From: an uncultured Bacteroidota bacterium
GTDB lineage: Bacteria > Bacteroidota > Bacteroidia > Chitinophagales > Chitinophagaceae
Length of the DNA: 42,847 bases
NCBI GenBank assembly: GCA_903881585.1
Contig: CAIRTW010000042.1
Coordinates: forward strand, 1-42,847
Reading direction: 5' to 3'
Position numbers and translations under genes: made by a program. The first letter of the stretch is position 1; each line of letters starts with the position of its first letter. The notes under the pieces are model-generated. The model did no database searches, had not been told where the DNA came from, and was given only the letters and a program-made list of their open reading frames with translations. Shown one piece after another: positions 17,201-26,711 of the stretch.

Positions 17201-17712
17201 TCAATATAAAAAGAATTTTTCCCGAATGTTGTGCAGATACCTTCCTTGTATCCCTCTTATTTCAGCAAGAAATGCTCCCCGATTATGACGGCATTGGAGA
17301 TGTTGCTAATGCCATGAACGCATATCCAGGTGAAGAATTTATTATCGGCCTAATTGATACAGATAAATTCAAAAGGCCTGACCCGAAATATCTGCGAGAA
17401 TTTACTGAAGTTGTTGATGACAAATTGGATTCTGAGGGGGTAATCGTAATGAAAATGCCCGGAACTAACCGGCATATAATAAGGCTGCATCCTGCATTTG
17501 AAAAATGGGCACTTGCAACCGCTCAATCTTGTGGGATTTATCCTGAAAAATATCGCTTCGAAACATTTAAGAAATTAGCCAAAGAAGCTAAGAAATTAGA
17601 AGTAGCTAAAAATAAAGATATTGAGGCTTTTCTCATGGATATTATCAATAGAAATCCTCCTGCCATCCAAACACTCAGATTCTGGCTGGAAAAAGCGGGA
17701 AACGATAATTAA
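17197..17712 (+). CDS. ATPase partner, possibly a reduced Toprim-like protein
   Basis: ATGA overlap with ATPase; FPECCADTFLV and FIIGLIDTDKF resemble E...DxD of Toprim. Confidence 0.5.
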   Translation: MINIKRIFPECCADTFLVSLLFQQEMLPDYDGIGDVANAMNAYPGEEFIIGLIDTDKFKRPDPKYLREFTEVVDDKLDSEGVIVMKMPGTNRHIIRLHPAFEKWALATAQSCGIYPEKYRFETFKKLAKEAKKLEVAKNKDIEAFLMDIINRNPPAIQTLRFWLEKAGNDN

Positions 17713-17779
17713 TTCCCTCCCAAAAAAATCATAAATAATCGTACTTTCGCAGCCTCATTTATCTATTATTTCTTAATTA

Positions 17780-18691
17780 ATGTTGCGGGAAGAGCCGATT
17801 AAAGCAAGGTGGCAGATAGCAGCGCGCGCGAAGGACTACAACCAGTTGTTAAAGCCCAATCTCAGCGGCATGGTGGTGTTCAGCAGCGTTATCGGCTACC
17901 TTATGGCGCCCAATGTTCATTTCGCCTGGGCGGATATGCACATCTGGCGGCAGATCATCACTCTTTTCCTGGGCGGCATGCTGGTTACGGGCGGTGCCAA
18001 TACCATCAACCAGATACTGGAACACGAGAGCGATTCACTGATGAAGCGCACCAGCGCCCGTCCCCTCCCTGAGGGCCGCATGGGTCGCACTGAGGCGTGG
18101 ATATTTGCAGCGTTTACTGGCATCGGCGGTGCATTGCTGCTTGCTTATTATTTCAACCCACTTGCCGGCGGGCTCAGTTTCTTCTCTCTTTTACTATATG
18201 CATTTGCTTATACACCAATGAAAAAAGTGCATCCTATTGCGGTGCTAATAGGCGCTGTACCGGGGGCGTTGCCGCCACTAATAGGATGGGTGGCCGCTAC
18301 AGGCGGCTTCACCCTTGGCGGGTGGGTGTTGTTCGCACTACAGTTTTTCTGGCAGTTTCCGCACTTCTGGGCTATAGCCTGGGTGGCGTTTGATGATTAT
18401 AACAGGGCCGGCATACGCATGTTGCCTACACGGGAGAAGGAAACACGATTCACGGGCATCCAGTGCATGCTTTACAGCCTGGTGCTGATACCTATGGCCA
18501 TGGTGCCACATTTCCTGGGCCTTACCGGGAATATTGGCATGTGGGTATGTGTTTTGTGCGGAATGATGTATTTTGCCGCATCGGTAGTATTTTACATCCG
18601 CAATGACCATAAATCTGCGCGCAGGGTAATGTTTGCTTCGTTTATTTACCTGCCAACAATATTGCTGGCGCTGGTGATCGATAAAATGTAA
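17780..18691 (+). CDS. ctaB: Protoheme IX farnesyltransferase (heme O synthase)
   Basis: GGANTINQILEHESDSLMKRTSARPLPEGRM; VIGAVPGALPPLIGW. Confidence 0.95.
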   Translation: MLREEPIKARWQIAARAKDYNQLLKPNLSGMVVFSSVIGYLMAPNVHFAWADMHIWRQIITLFLGGMLVTGGANTINQILEHESDSLMKRTSARPLPEGRMGRTEAWIFAAFTGIGGALLLAYYFNPLAGGLSFFSLLLYAFAYTPMKKVHPIAVLIGAVPGALPPLIGWVAATGGFTLGGWVLFALQFFWQFPHFWAIAWVAFDDYNRAGIRMLPTREKETRFTGIQCMLYSLVLIPMAMVPHFLGLTGNIGMWVCVLCGMMYFAASVVFYIRNDHKSARRVMFASFIYLPTILLALVIDKM

Positions 18692-18846
18692 ACCACTGTC
18701 CCCTAAAGGGGGACCATAAATTTGGCGGCATACCGGTCATTAAGCCATTGAATAAAAAAAGAAGAAGGAAGAAGAGTATTAAGGATTGAATTTTATGTCA
18801 GTAACAAATAACATCTCCCCTTCAGGGGCCGGGGGGTTCACAGTGG
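18692..18846. repeat. Paired inverted element 1 (CCCCTRAAGGGG family)
   Basis: Left ccactgtcccctaaaggggga (18694-18713), right atctccccttcaggggccggggggttcacagtgg (~18813-18846); arms are inverted and share CCACTGT. Confidence 0.65.
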
Positions 18847-19436
18847 AAAGGAAAAGGATACATCCGCAGAAGTTCATGATGTGGCTGGCAATGGCCAGTA
18901 TCAGCATGGCTTTTGCAGGGCTTACCAGTGGCTTTATGGTTCGTGAGGCACAGGGCAACTGGCGCCTGTATCATCTGCCAGCGGTATTTACTTATTCCAC
19001 AATTGCAATATTCATCAGCAGTATTACCATGATAATGGGCGTGCGGGCGTTTAAAGCACGGCAAATGCCCCGCTACAGAATGCTGATATCGGCGACCCTT
19101 TTATTAGGCGTTGTGTTTGGCGTATTGCAATTTGCAGGGTTTTACCAGTTATACCATATTGCGCAGCAGGTGCGCATAAACGGACAAGTGCTCAACGAGA
19201 CCGCTACAGTGCGCCTGACGGGCAATCCCAGCGAATCTTTCCTCTTTGTTATTGCCGGTTTACACCTTGCGCATCTTTTAGGTGGACTAATTGCATTATT
19301 ATTTGTATTTTTCCGCGCATTTAGAACTAAGGTAAAGACCTATAACGCAACTGGATTAGAGATCGTTGCCAGCTATTGGCACTTCCTCGATATATTGTGG
19401 ATATATTTATTTGTATTCTTTCTGGTAAATTTATAA
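18795..19436 (+). CDS. Cytochrome c oxidase subunit III-like protein (short form)
   Basis: LTSGFMVREAQGNWRLYHLPAVFTYST...HLAHLLGGLIALLF...YWHFLDILWIYLFVFF; start moved from the TTG at 18786 to ATG. Confidence 0.88.
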   Translation: MSVTNNISPSGAGGFTVERKRIHPQKFMMWLAMASISMAFAGLTSGFMVREAQGNWRLYHLPAVFTYSTIAIFISSITMIMGVRAFKARQMPRYRMLISATLLLGVVFGVLQFAGFYQLYHIAQQVRINGQVLNETATVRLTGNPSESFLFVIAGLHLAHLLGGLIALLFVFFRAFRTKVKTYNATGLEIVASYWHFLDILWIYLFVFFLVNL

Positions 19437-19485
19437 AATTATTTAGAAATTCGCACACCGATTCGCAACAACACTAAATTAGTCT

Positions 19486-20241
19486 ATGTCACAAACAACA
19501 GTAGTAACTGCAGCAGAAGAACCTAGCCTTTGGGGCGGCGGAAGATCGCCGTATAACGTCAGCTATGGCAAAATGATGACCTGGTTCTTCCTTTTGTCGG
19601 ATGCCCTTACATTCGGTGCATTCCTTATCGCTTACGGCACTACCCGTTTTTTCAGTGCTGTGTGGCCGGATGCCAACGAGGTATTCAAGTCTTTCCCGTT
19701 CATGGGCGAGCACAACCTGCCACTTCTGTTTGTGAGCCTTATGACCTTTATACTCATCATGAGCTCTGTAACTATGGTACTGGCAGTACATGCAGGGCAC
19801 TACGGCGATAAAAAGAATGTAGCAAAATGGCTGCAGTGGACGATAGTAGGCGGCATTTGCTTCCTGAGCTGCCAGGCGTGGGAATGGACACACCTGCATG
19901 GAGAGTGCGGCGGCCTTTGGGGCGCTTTCACTGATCCCAATACCGATCCTAATATGTTCCGGCATTTCTTTGGTGAAAAATCACTGGGCTTTGTTGATGC
20001 ACATCCGCTGGTGGCTATGCAGAGCACTCATAATTTCTTTAATTACTTCTTTACCATCACCGGCTTCCATGGCGGTCACGTTACATCGGGCGTTATATTC
20101 AACATCCTGATACTCGTAAACACCGTTAACGGAGTTTATGAGCGCCGCGGCCACTACGAAATGGTAGAGAAAATAGGCCTTTACTGGCACTTTGTTGACC
20201 TCGTTTGGGTGTTTGTGTTCACTTGCTTCTACCTGTTATAA
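19486..20241 (+). CDS. Cytochrome c oxidase subunit III
   Basis: STHNFFNYFFTITGFHGGHVTSGVIF...GLYWHFVDLVWVFVFTCFYLL. Confidence 0.93.
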   Translation: MSQTTVVTAAEEPSLWGGGRSPYNVSYGKMMTWFFLLSDALTFGAFLIAYGTTRFFSAVWPDANEVFKSFPFMGEHNLPLLFVSLMTFILIMSSVTMVLAVHAGHYGDKKNVAKWLQWTIVGGICFLSCQAWEWTHLHGECGGLWGAFTDPNTDPNMFRHFFGEKSLGFVDAHPLVAMQSTHNFFNYFFTITGFHGGHVTSGVIFNILILVNTVNGVYERRGHYEMVEKIGLYWHFVDLVWVFVFTCFYLL

Positions 20242-20318
20242 TAGTCGGTAGTAGTTAGTCTATAGTAGTTAGCCGCGATTTTTATTTCGAGAAAATTCAT
20301 AAAACAATACTTACAAAA

Positions 20319-20753
20319 ATGTCACACCACAACGATAGCATTCAGCATTTATACGAAGGCGACCAGTCAAAGCTGTATTCAGGCGTCCTGGCACACCATA
20401 CAGATATCAACTCACCTGAAAGCAAAGCCCAGGTAAAGAAGATATGGAACATATTCTGGTTCCTGCTGGTCATTACCGTATTGGAAGTAGTAATGGGTAT
20501 GAAATTCAGCCATTTAATGCCACGCGGAATAGCTAACTTCCTGTTCCTGGCCCTTACACTGGTAAAAGCGGGCTACATCGTAAAGGTATTCATGCACCTT
20601 GGCGATGAATTTAAAGGGTTCATTATTACTGTACTGATACCATTGGTATTGTTTGTGTGGTTTATCATAGCGTTCCTTGCCGATGGCGGTTTCTGGCTAC
20701 GTATGAATGAAGAATCACCTGCAAGGCATACTATAGAACATGTAGCTAAATAA
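20319..20753 (+). CDS. Cytochrome c oxidase subunit IV-like protein
   Basis: Three TM segments, KAGYIVKVFMHLGDEFK, position after subunit III. Confidence 0.85.
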   Translation: MSHHNDSIQHLYEGDQSKLYSGVLAHHTDINSPESKAQVKKIWNIFWFLLVITVLEVVMGMKFSHLMPRGIANFLFLALTLVKAGYIVKVFMHLGDEFKGFIITVLIPLVLFVWFIIAFLADGGFWLRMNEESPARHTIEHVAK

Positions 20754-21469
20754 TGGCTCAGAAAAGATCAAATAAAAAATTCTTCTTAGGACTAGTAGTA
20801 GCATTATTGCTGCCACTTTCTTTTTATTTGATCACCGTGCAGTTCTCGAAAGGAAAGGTGAAGATACCACGGTATTACTTTGTTGACAAAGTGGATAGCC
20901 AGGTTGTAAACGGCATTGTGCAACACGACACGGTTTTTCACCAGGTAGGCGATATAGAACTTACCAACCAGCTAGGCGAAAAGGTATCGCTCAATAAATC
21001 GCTGGCCGGTAAATCGGTGGTGCTCGATTTCTTTTTTACCAATTGCCCCTCCATCTGCCCGCAACTGTCGAAGAACATGCGGCAGCTGCAGATCAGCTTT
21101 AAAAAAGACCCGAAGAAGGAAGCCTCGCTTGATACCATTGTGCAGTTTATATCTATCACTGTTGACCCTTCTCATGATTCCTTCCAGGTACTGCGGACAT
21201 ATGCCGACCGCTTTGGCGCCAACCACGACAAGTGGTGGTTCCTGACCGGCGATAAAAAGGTGATCTACAATTTCATCCGCAATGAACTGGGCATACCTAC
21301 CGGCCCCGGTGATGGCGGCGCTGATGATTTTATACATACCGAGAAATTTGTGTTGCTGGATAAAGATCGCTTCATTCGCGGGTACTATAACGGGCTGAAT
21401 GATACCGATGTGAGAAAGTGCGCTGATGACATAGTGTTGCTGACGCTGGAAAGGAAGAAGAAGAAGTGA
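20753..21469 (+). CDS. SCO1/SenC family copper chaperone
   Basis: VVLDFFFTNCPSICPQLSKNM with CxxxC; ISITVDPSHDSFQVLRTYADRFG. Confidence 0.93.
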   Translation: MAQKRSNKKFFLGLVVALLLPLSFYLITVQFSKGKVKIPRYYFVDKVDSQVVNGIVQHDTVFHQVGDIELTNQLGEKVSLNKSLAGKSVVLDFFFTNCPSICPQLSKNMRQLQISFKKDPKKEASLDTIVQFISITVDPSHDSFQVLRTYADRFGANHDKWWFLTGDKKVIYNFIRNELGIPTGPGDGGADDFIHTEKFVLLDKDRFIRGYYNGLNDTDVRKCADDIVLLTLERKKKK

Positions 21470-21495
21470 TATGCTGATAAGTTTAAAATATTTTT

Positions 21496-22056
21496 ATGTT
21501 AACTCCATCTTTTAAGAAGAACGACAAACAGGCAAAACTGCTGATATGGACCGTATCGTTTGTTGTTTTTGCAGCCGTTGCCTTCCTGGTGAATTTCAAG
21601 CTCTTTAAGGGAGTTGACCTAGGCTTTAATGTACACGTGCTGGCACTATGCAATGCTGTGATCAATGGCACTGTTTCTGTGCTGCTTGTTTGGGCGCTGC
21701 TGGCCGTGAAGAATAAGCAGTACCTGCTGCATAAGCGGCTGATGATGGGTGCTATCGTTTTATCGGTACTATTTCTCGTGTCTTATATAGGGCATCATTT
21801 ACTCGCTGATGAAACAAAATATGGAGGGGTACATGATGCCAAATACTACATTTACCTGTTCATACTTATCACGCACATCTTCCTCGCAACCATAATCCTT
21901 CCTTTCATTCTGTTCACCGCATACCGGTCGCTGATAGGCGAATATGAAAAACATAAGAAACTCGCCAGGTATACCTGGCCTTTGTGGCTGTATGTAAGTG
22001 TTACTGGTGTGCTGGTTTACCTTATGATCAGCCCGTATTATGTACCGCATTTATAA
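21496..22056 (+). CDS. DUF420 family membrane protein
   Basis: Multi-TM, LLHKRLMMGAIVLSVLFLVSYIGHH...YITHIFLATIILPFIL. Confidence 0.85.
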   Translation: MLTPSFKKNDKQAKLLIWTVSFVVFAAVAFLVNFKLFKGVDLGFNVHVLALCNAVINGTVSVLLVWALLAVKNKQYLLHKRLMMGAIVLSVLFLVSYIGHHLLADETKYGGVHDAKYYIYLFILITHIFLATIILPFILFTAYRSLIGEYEKHKKLARYTWPLWLYVSVTGVLVYLMISPYYVPHL

Positions 22057-22144
22057 TCTAACGGGCTCAACACTAGCAACCATTCGTTCAGATAAATAAC
22101 GTTATCAGGAGAAAAACGTAAATTTGAATTAAATAAAGACCGCA

Positions 22145-22525
22145 ATGGGACTCACATGCACAACCATATCCATCAGCAACCCCAGGAAACCGCAGTTAAA
22201 TGCTATAGAGGTAAGGTGCTTGGCTGATACAGGGGCGTTAATGATGAGTATTACAGAGACCATCGTTATACAATTGCAACTAGACGAATTGGAAAAACGT
22301 GTGGTTACTATTGCAGATGGTAGTACAAGGAAAGTTCCGTTGGTAGGGCTTATAAGAATTGATTTTGAAAATCGCTTTTGCTTCACTGGAGCATTTGTTT
22401 CAGGCAATGAACCGCTGCTAGGCGCAGTGCCTATGGAAGAAATGGACCTTGTAGTTCATCCGGCCAAACAAAAAGTAATTCCTAATCCAGAACACCCAAA
22501 CATACCCCAATACATAATGTATTGA
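22145..22525 (+). CDS. Clan AA (retropepsin-like) aspartic protease
   Basis: CLADTGALMMSI catalytic motif, LLGAVPMEEMDLVVHP. Confidence 0.8.
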   Translation: MGLTCTTISISNPRKPQLNAIEVRCLADTGALMMSITETIVIQLQLDELEKRVVTIADGSTRKVPLVGLIRIDFENRFCFTGAFVSGNEPLLGAVPMEEMDLVVHPAKQKVIPNPEHPNIPQYIMY

Positions 22526-22571
22526 TTCAGACATAGCATTTTGCTATTTCGCCTATTCCCGCTAATTTTAT

Positions 22572-22796
22572 ATGATGAAAAGGCTTGTGCTAACGGTTTC
22601 TTTGTTAATGGTTTTTGCCGGGGGGGTATTTGGGCAAGGTTGTGCTGTGTGTACAAAAGCAGCCGCCGGCCTGGACGATAAAAGCGCTAAAGGCTTAAAC
22701 GGGGGAATTGTTTATCTCGCCTTTTTGCCACTTGCGTTTATGGGCACCCTGGGTTATATCTGGTGGCGGCACAACAAAGCGCCACAGGCAAAATAG
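22572..22796 (+). CDS. Small membrane protein with CAVC motif
   Basis: Signal/TM, GCAVCTKAAAG, C-terminal TM; directly follows oxidase cluster. Confidence 0.65.
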   Translation: MMKRLVLTVSLLMVFAGGVFGQGCAVCTKAAAGLDDKSAKGLNGGIVYLAFLPLAFMGTLGYIWWRHNKAPQAK

Positions 22797-22828
22797 TTGT
22801 AATATTTCCACTTTTTCAAATAGCTGCA

Positions 22829-23563
22829 ATGAAGAAACATCTTTTACTCGTTTGCGCCGCAGTATCGTTCCTCGTTGTTCTTTCTTCCTGCCGGATGAAT
22901 ACGCTGAAAGGCGAAGGCAATAAAACAACTGCTGCGCCTGCACTCTCCTCTTTCAATGCTATTGAAATTGAGGTGCCGCTTAAAGCAAATATAACCGTGC
23001 AAAGCGGCTCACAGCCAGGCATACAGATGAACGGGTACGAGAACATACTGAAGCACATCAAGATGACCGTAAAGGATAATGTTTTACACATAACCTGCGA
23101 TCTTGGCGAGATGTGGACGATAGATTGCGATGGCCTTACCACAGAGATCACATTGCCCTCACTCACCGCACTGACACTTACCGGAGCACCTGATGCAGAT
23201 ATACATGGAAACATGACCGGCGGAAATTTCAAACTGGACATATCAGGAGCGACCAATGTAATCATTGACAACATTAATGTTGACAGCTTTGTATCAGATG
23301 TTTCGGGAGCGGCCGACATCACCGTGAAAGGAGGGGCCGTGAAAAGCGCATCCTATGAAATAAGCGGAGCAGGAAAAGTAAAAGCATTTCCCCTGCAAAC
23401 AGGAGAAACCAGTGCATCTATATCGGGGGCGGGAACAAGTGAAGTAACTGCAACCACAAAGCTGACGGCAAGCATCAGCGGGGCAGGCACAATTAAATAC
23501 AAGGGCCATCCTTCCATTTCGCAGGAAGTATCGGGAGTAGGTACGATCAAAGATGCCAATTAA
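22829..23563 (+). CDS. Head-GIN domain (DUF2807) lipoprotein
   Basis: Lipobox VVLSSCR; repeated ISGAG motifs. Confidence 0.88.
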   Translation: MKKHLLLVCAAVSFLVVLSSCRMNTLKGEGNKTTAAPALSSFNAIEIEVPLKANITVQSGSQPGIQMNGYENILKHIKMTVKDNVLHITCDLGEMWTIDCDGLTTEITLPSLTALTLTGAPDADIHGNMTGGNFKLDISGATNVIIDNINVDSFVSDVSGAADITVKGGAVKSASYEISGAGKVKAFPLQTGETSASISGAGTSEVTATTKLTASISGAGTIKYKGHPSISQEVSGVGTIKDAN

Positions 23564-23615
23564 TGGATTTTTTTATTGGCAGGATATTGGTATATTTATT
23601 GGCAAATAATATGCT

Positions 23616-24065
23616 ATGCCGGGAAAATATTCACTGCGGATACTTCTTTTACTAACCTTCATTTTCGGAACACGTATCTGCTCGTTTGCCCAGGCCGACG
23701 CGCTGGAGCGCAACCTGTGGTACAACGAAGAAAAAACAGCCAAGATACAGATATACAAGGCCACCGATGGTAAGTTTTACGGTAAGGTAGTGTGGCTGAA
23801 AGTGCCAAACATAGATGGCAAACCAAAAACGGACAATAACAACCCTGACAAAAACAAGGTCAATGACCCGCTGCTGGGGCTGGTGCTGCTGAAAGGTTTT
23901 AAAAAAGATGGAGAAAAAGGATACGATGACGGCACTATATATGACCCTAAGAACGGCAAAACCTATAGCTGCAAGATAACCAATAAGGGGGATCTGCTTG
24001 ACGTGCGCGGCTATATCGGGTTTTCCTTTATTGGCCGCACAACGGTGTGGACCAAGGCCGACTAA
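23616..24065 (+). CDS. DUF2147 family protein
   Basis: GKVVWLK...GLVLLKGFKKDGEKGYDDGTIYDPKNGKTYSCKI. Confidence 0.9.
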   Translation: MPGKYSLRILLLLTFIFGTRICSFAQADALERNLWYNEEKTAKIQIYKATDGKFYGKVVWLKVPNIDGKPKTDNNNPDKNKVNDPLLGLVLLKGFKKDGEKGYDDGTIYDPKNGKTYSCKITNKGDLLDVRGYIGFSFIGRTTVWTKAD

Positions 24066-24071
24066 CGGGCG

Positions 24072-25919
24072 TTACATAGTAAATTCAATTTTGAATTCAG
24101 TGCCCTTGTTCAGCTCACTTGCCACACTGATCTTTCCACCCAGCGTTTCCACCTGGTTTTTTACCATGTAGAGGCCAAGGCCTTTCCCTTCCACATGATG
24201 ATGGAAGCGTTTATACAATCCGAAAAGCTGGTCGTTGTTTTTGTCCACGTCAAAACCCATACCATTGTCATTGAAAGTAAGCACCATCCTTCGGCCGTCA
24301 ACTTCGCTTTTTATTTTTATCACAGGTATCACTTCCTGCCGCCTGTATTTTATACTGTTGGATATCAGATTACTGAAAATACTGACCATGTAATTCTTAA
24401 GCGTGTAATGCTCATCAACTGATGAAAAGTCCGTTTCAATAACATATTTTCCACTGTTGAAATCCTGCTCTATCCCCCGTTCGATCTCATTGACCAGCAT
24501 CGAAAAAATGACCTTTTCTTTTTTGTCGTCTTGATTATTTTTAAGATGAAGAATATCATTTAGGTCTCTTATAACTTCATCAAGCCGTCCGGCTGACTGC
24601 GAAATTCCACTGACGATCTCTTTTCGCTCATCGTCCCGTAATTCAAATTCTGAAAGTATTTCAGTAAGGCCGATCAGGCTGGCTACCGGAGACCTCAGGT
24701 TGTGAGTAACAATATAAGTGAATTGCTCCAACTCATTATTTCTCTTTACCAGGTCACTGGCCATTTGCTCTTTTTGCAGCTCCGCTTTCCACAGGTCGGT
24801 AACGTCTCTGATGATGGACATAATCGTCTCTATATTCCCGTCTTTGTCCGTAAGGAGTGAATTATACCAGCGGGTGTACAACACCCTTCCATCCTTTGCA
24901 AAATTGCGGTTAACAAGCGGCCCCTTTTCCTGGGTAATATCCCGCTCCAGCAGGCTCTCTTTTACATTAGCAATGTCATCATCAAATATCAGGAATTCAG
25001 TTATTTTCTTGCCCTTCACTTCTTCTTCCGCCCACCCGTATATATCACACGCCCTCTTGCTCCAGAAAGTGATCTTCAAATGTTCATCATACTCCACAAC
25101 GGCAAGCGGGCTGTTATTAATGTGATAGTTCAAGCGTTCATTTGCTTTCTGGCTTTCCTGTTCTGCTTTTTTAAGGGAAGTAGTATCAACAATGTAGCAG
25201 GATATACCCGTCACTTTATCGTCTACAACCACCGGATTAAACCAGGACCGGAAATAATACCGAATCCCATGACTCTCGAAATCTGATTCTACAACCTGCT
25301 TCTCCCCTCCCAAAACACGATCCAATACTCCGTATTTTTTTTCGAGCTGCCCGGGGGAGAGGAAAGTATACGCACGTTCGCCGGGAATTGGCCCCCTGCC
25401 CATGAAAATGTTATAGTATTTGACCAGTTCGTTATTAAAGATCACAAATCGCTTATCGGTATCCAGCAGAAAAATTGTGCCCCCCATATTGTCGAACAGA
25501 GCCCGCAGATGCGATTCCTTTTTCTTGATCTCATTTTCTGCATTCACACGCTCGGTAATATCCAGGCCCATGCCTATCAGGCATCGCATCCCTTCGTAGT
25601 TCACGGCTCTTCCATTAAGATAAAAAGGGACTTTTTTTCCGTACTTGGTTATAGTGTCAACTTCCACCTCTGCCGAACCTTCTTCAAATACTTTTTCGAT
25701 GATACTGATCATGAGCGCATGATCCTTTTCCTCGAAAAAAATCAGGGGATTAAGGTTCTTTATTTCCTCGGCAGTATAGCCCGAAACTCTTTCAAAATTC
25801 TTGTTCCACCGGAGGTAGCGGCCGTCCTCTGCCTGCAGATAAAAGACGCCAGGAAGGCTGTTGATCACAAGGTCCGATACTTCCTCGGCTTTCAATATCT
25901 CTTCAGCTCCGATCTTCAT
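24072..25919 (-). CDS. PAS-domain sensor histidine kinase
   Basis: PAS S-box repeats, FTYIVTHNLRSPVASLIGL, NLISNSIKYR, GLGLYMVKNQVE. Confidence 0.93.
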   Translation of the reverse strand: MKIGAEEILKAEEVSDLVINSLPGVFYLQAEDGRYLRWNKNFERVSGYTAEEIKNLNPLIFFEEKDHALMISIIEKVFEEGSAEVEVDTITKYGKKVPFYLNGRAVNYEGMRCLIGMGLDITERVNAENEIKKKESHLRALFDNMGGTIFLLDTDKRFVIFNNELVKYYNIFMGRGPIPGERAYTFLSPGQLEKKYGVLDRVLGGEKQVVESDFESHGIRYYFRSWFNPVVVDDKVTGISCYIVDTTSLKKAEQESQKANERLNYHINNSPLAVVEYDEHLKITFWSKRACDIYGWAEEEVKGKKITEFLIFDDDIANVKESLLERDITQEKGPLVNRNFAKDGRVLYTRWYNSLLTDKDGNIETIMSIIRDVTDLWKAELQKEQMASDLVKRNNELEQFTYIVTHNLRSPVASLIGLTEILSEFELRDDERKEIVSGISQSAGRLDEVIRDLNDILHLKNNQDDKKEKVIFSMLVNEIERGIEQDFNSGKYVIETDFSSVDEHYTLKNYMVSIFSNLISNSIKYRRQEVIPVIKIKSEVDGRRMVLTFNDNGMGFDVDKNNDQLFGLYKRFHHHVEGKGLGLYMVKNQVETLGGKISVASELNKGTEFKIEFTM

Positions 25920-26115
25920 TGTGTTGCAATAATTTCACTTTAAAAATACTATTAAATAACAAATGTATTACAAACAATCTGAAATGATGTAAGTATAAAG
26001 TTAACGGAACGATATACATTTTTATTTCATTGGATGCAATTGAGAACATGGGCTATTGAAATATTATTATAGCTTTGACAGAAATTGTTTTGCTTATCCG
26101 CTGCCGGGGCTTTTT

Positions 26116-26691
26116 ATGAAGAAAAAAGTATTGCTCACTCTGTTTGTATTGTTTTCACTATTCGTGTGTACCGAGTCGCGTGCACAATACCTCGACCCTC
26201 ATTTTGCGATCTATTTAACCAGTCCTCTCGGTTTATTGTCCAAAGGAGGCGTTAAAGCAGAATACCGGCTCAACCTGCAGCATGCGCTTCTTTTGAGCTA
26301 TACTCAATACTGGGGCTACTTTCCGGGCTACCAAAGCGCACTTGAATATCGCATCTATTTTGCCGCTCACTCACGCGAAAGCAATTCTGAAAATTTCATC
26401 TATGGCAAAGCCGGACTTGGGTATGCAGGCTATACGCCTAACTCCAGCAATAACCAGGTAACCAGTATAGATGATAACCATACCAATGATAAAGCGCCGG
26501 GCGCCTATGCGCTTGCCGGCGGCGGTATTGGCAGACATATAAATTTCGGATGGTTCTTTATCGAACTTAATGCCGGCCTCAAATTTGCCCAGGTCACCGG
26601 GCAGCCACGTGTATATAACGAACACCTTTTTTATGTTACCGGCCCCGGCTCCATTGCCGATTTTAATTTTCATTTCGGCATACAGTTTTAG
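26116..26691 (+). CDS. Secreted hypothetical protein
   Basis: Signal peptide ...CTESRAQ; outer membrane beta-barrel-like composition. Confidence 0.6.
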   Translation: MKKKVLLTLFVLFSLFVCTESRAQYLDPHFAIYLTSPLGLLSKGGVKAEYRLNLQHALLLSYTQYWGYFPGYQSALEYRIYFAAHSRESNSENFIYGKAGLGYAGYTPNSSNNQVTSIDDNHTNDKAPGAYALAGGGIGRHINFGWFFIELNAGLKFAQVTGQPRVYNEHLFYVTGPGSIADFNFHFGIQF

Positions 26692-26711
26692 CCTGATCTA
26701 ATCATTTTACC

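Noticed and set aside
18795-20241. Two adjacent subunit III genes as a novel duplication
   Set aside because: Two consecutive subunit III-like genes are common in Bacteroidetes oxidase clusters
20242-20318. tagtagttag short direct repeats between oxidase genes
   Set aside because: Short low-complexity intergenic sequence without structure
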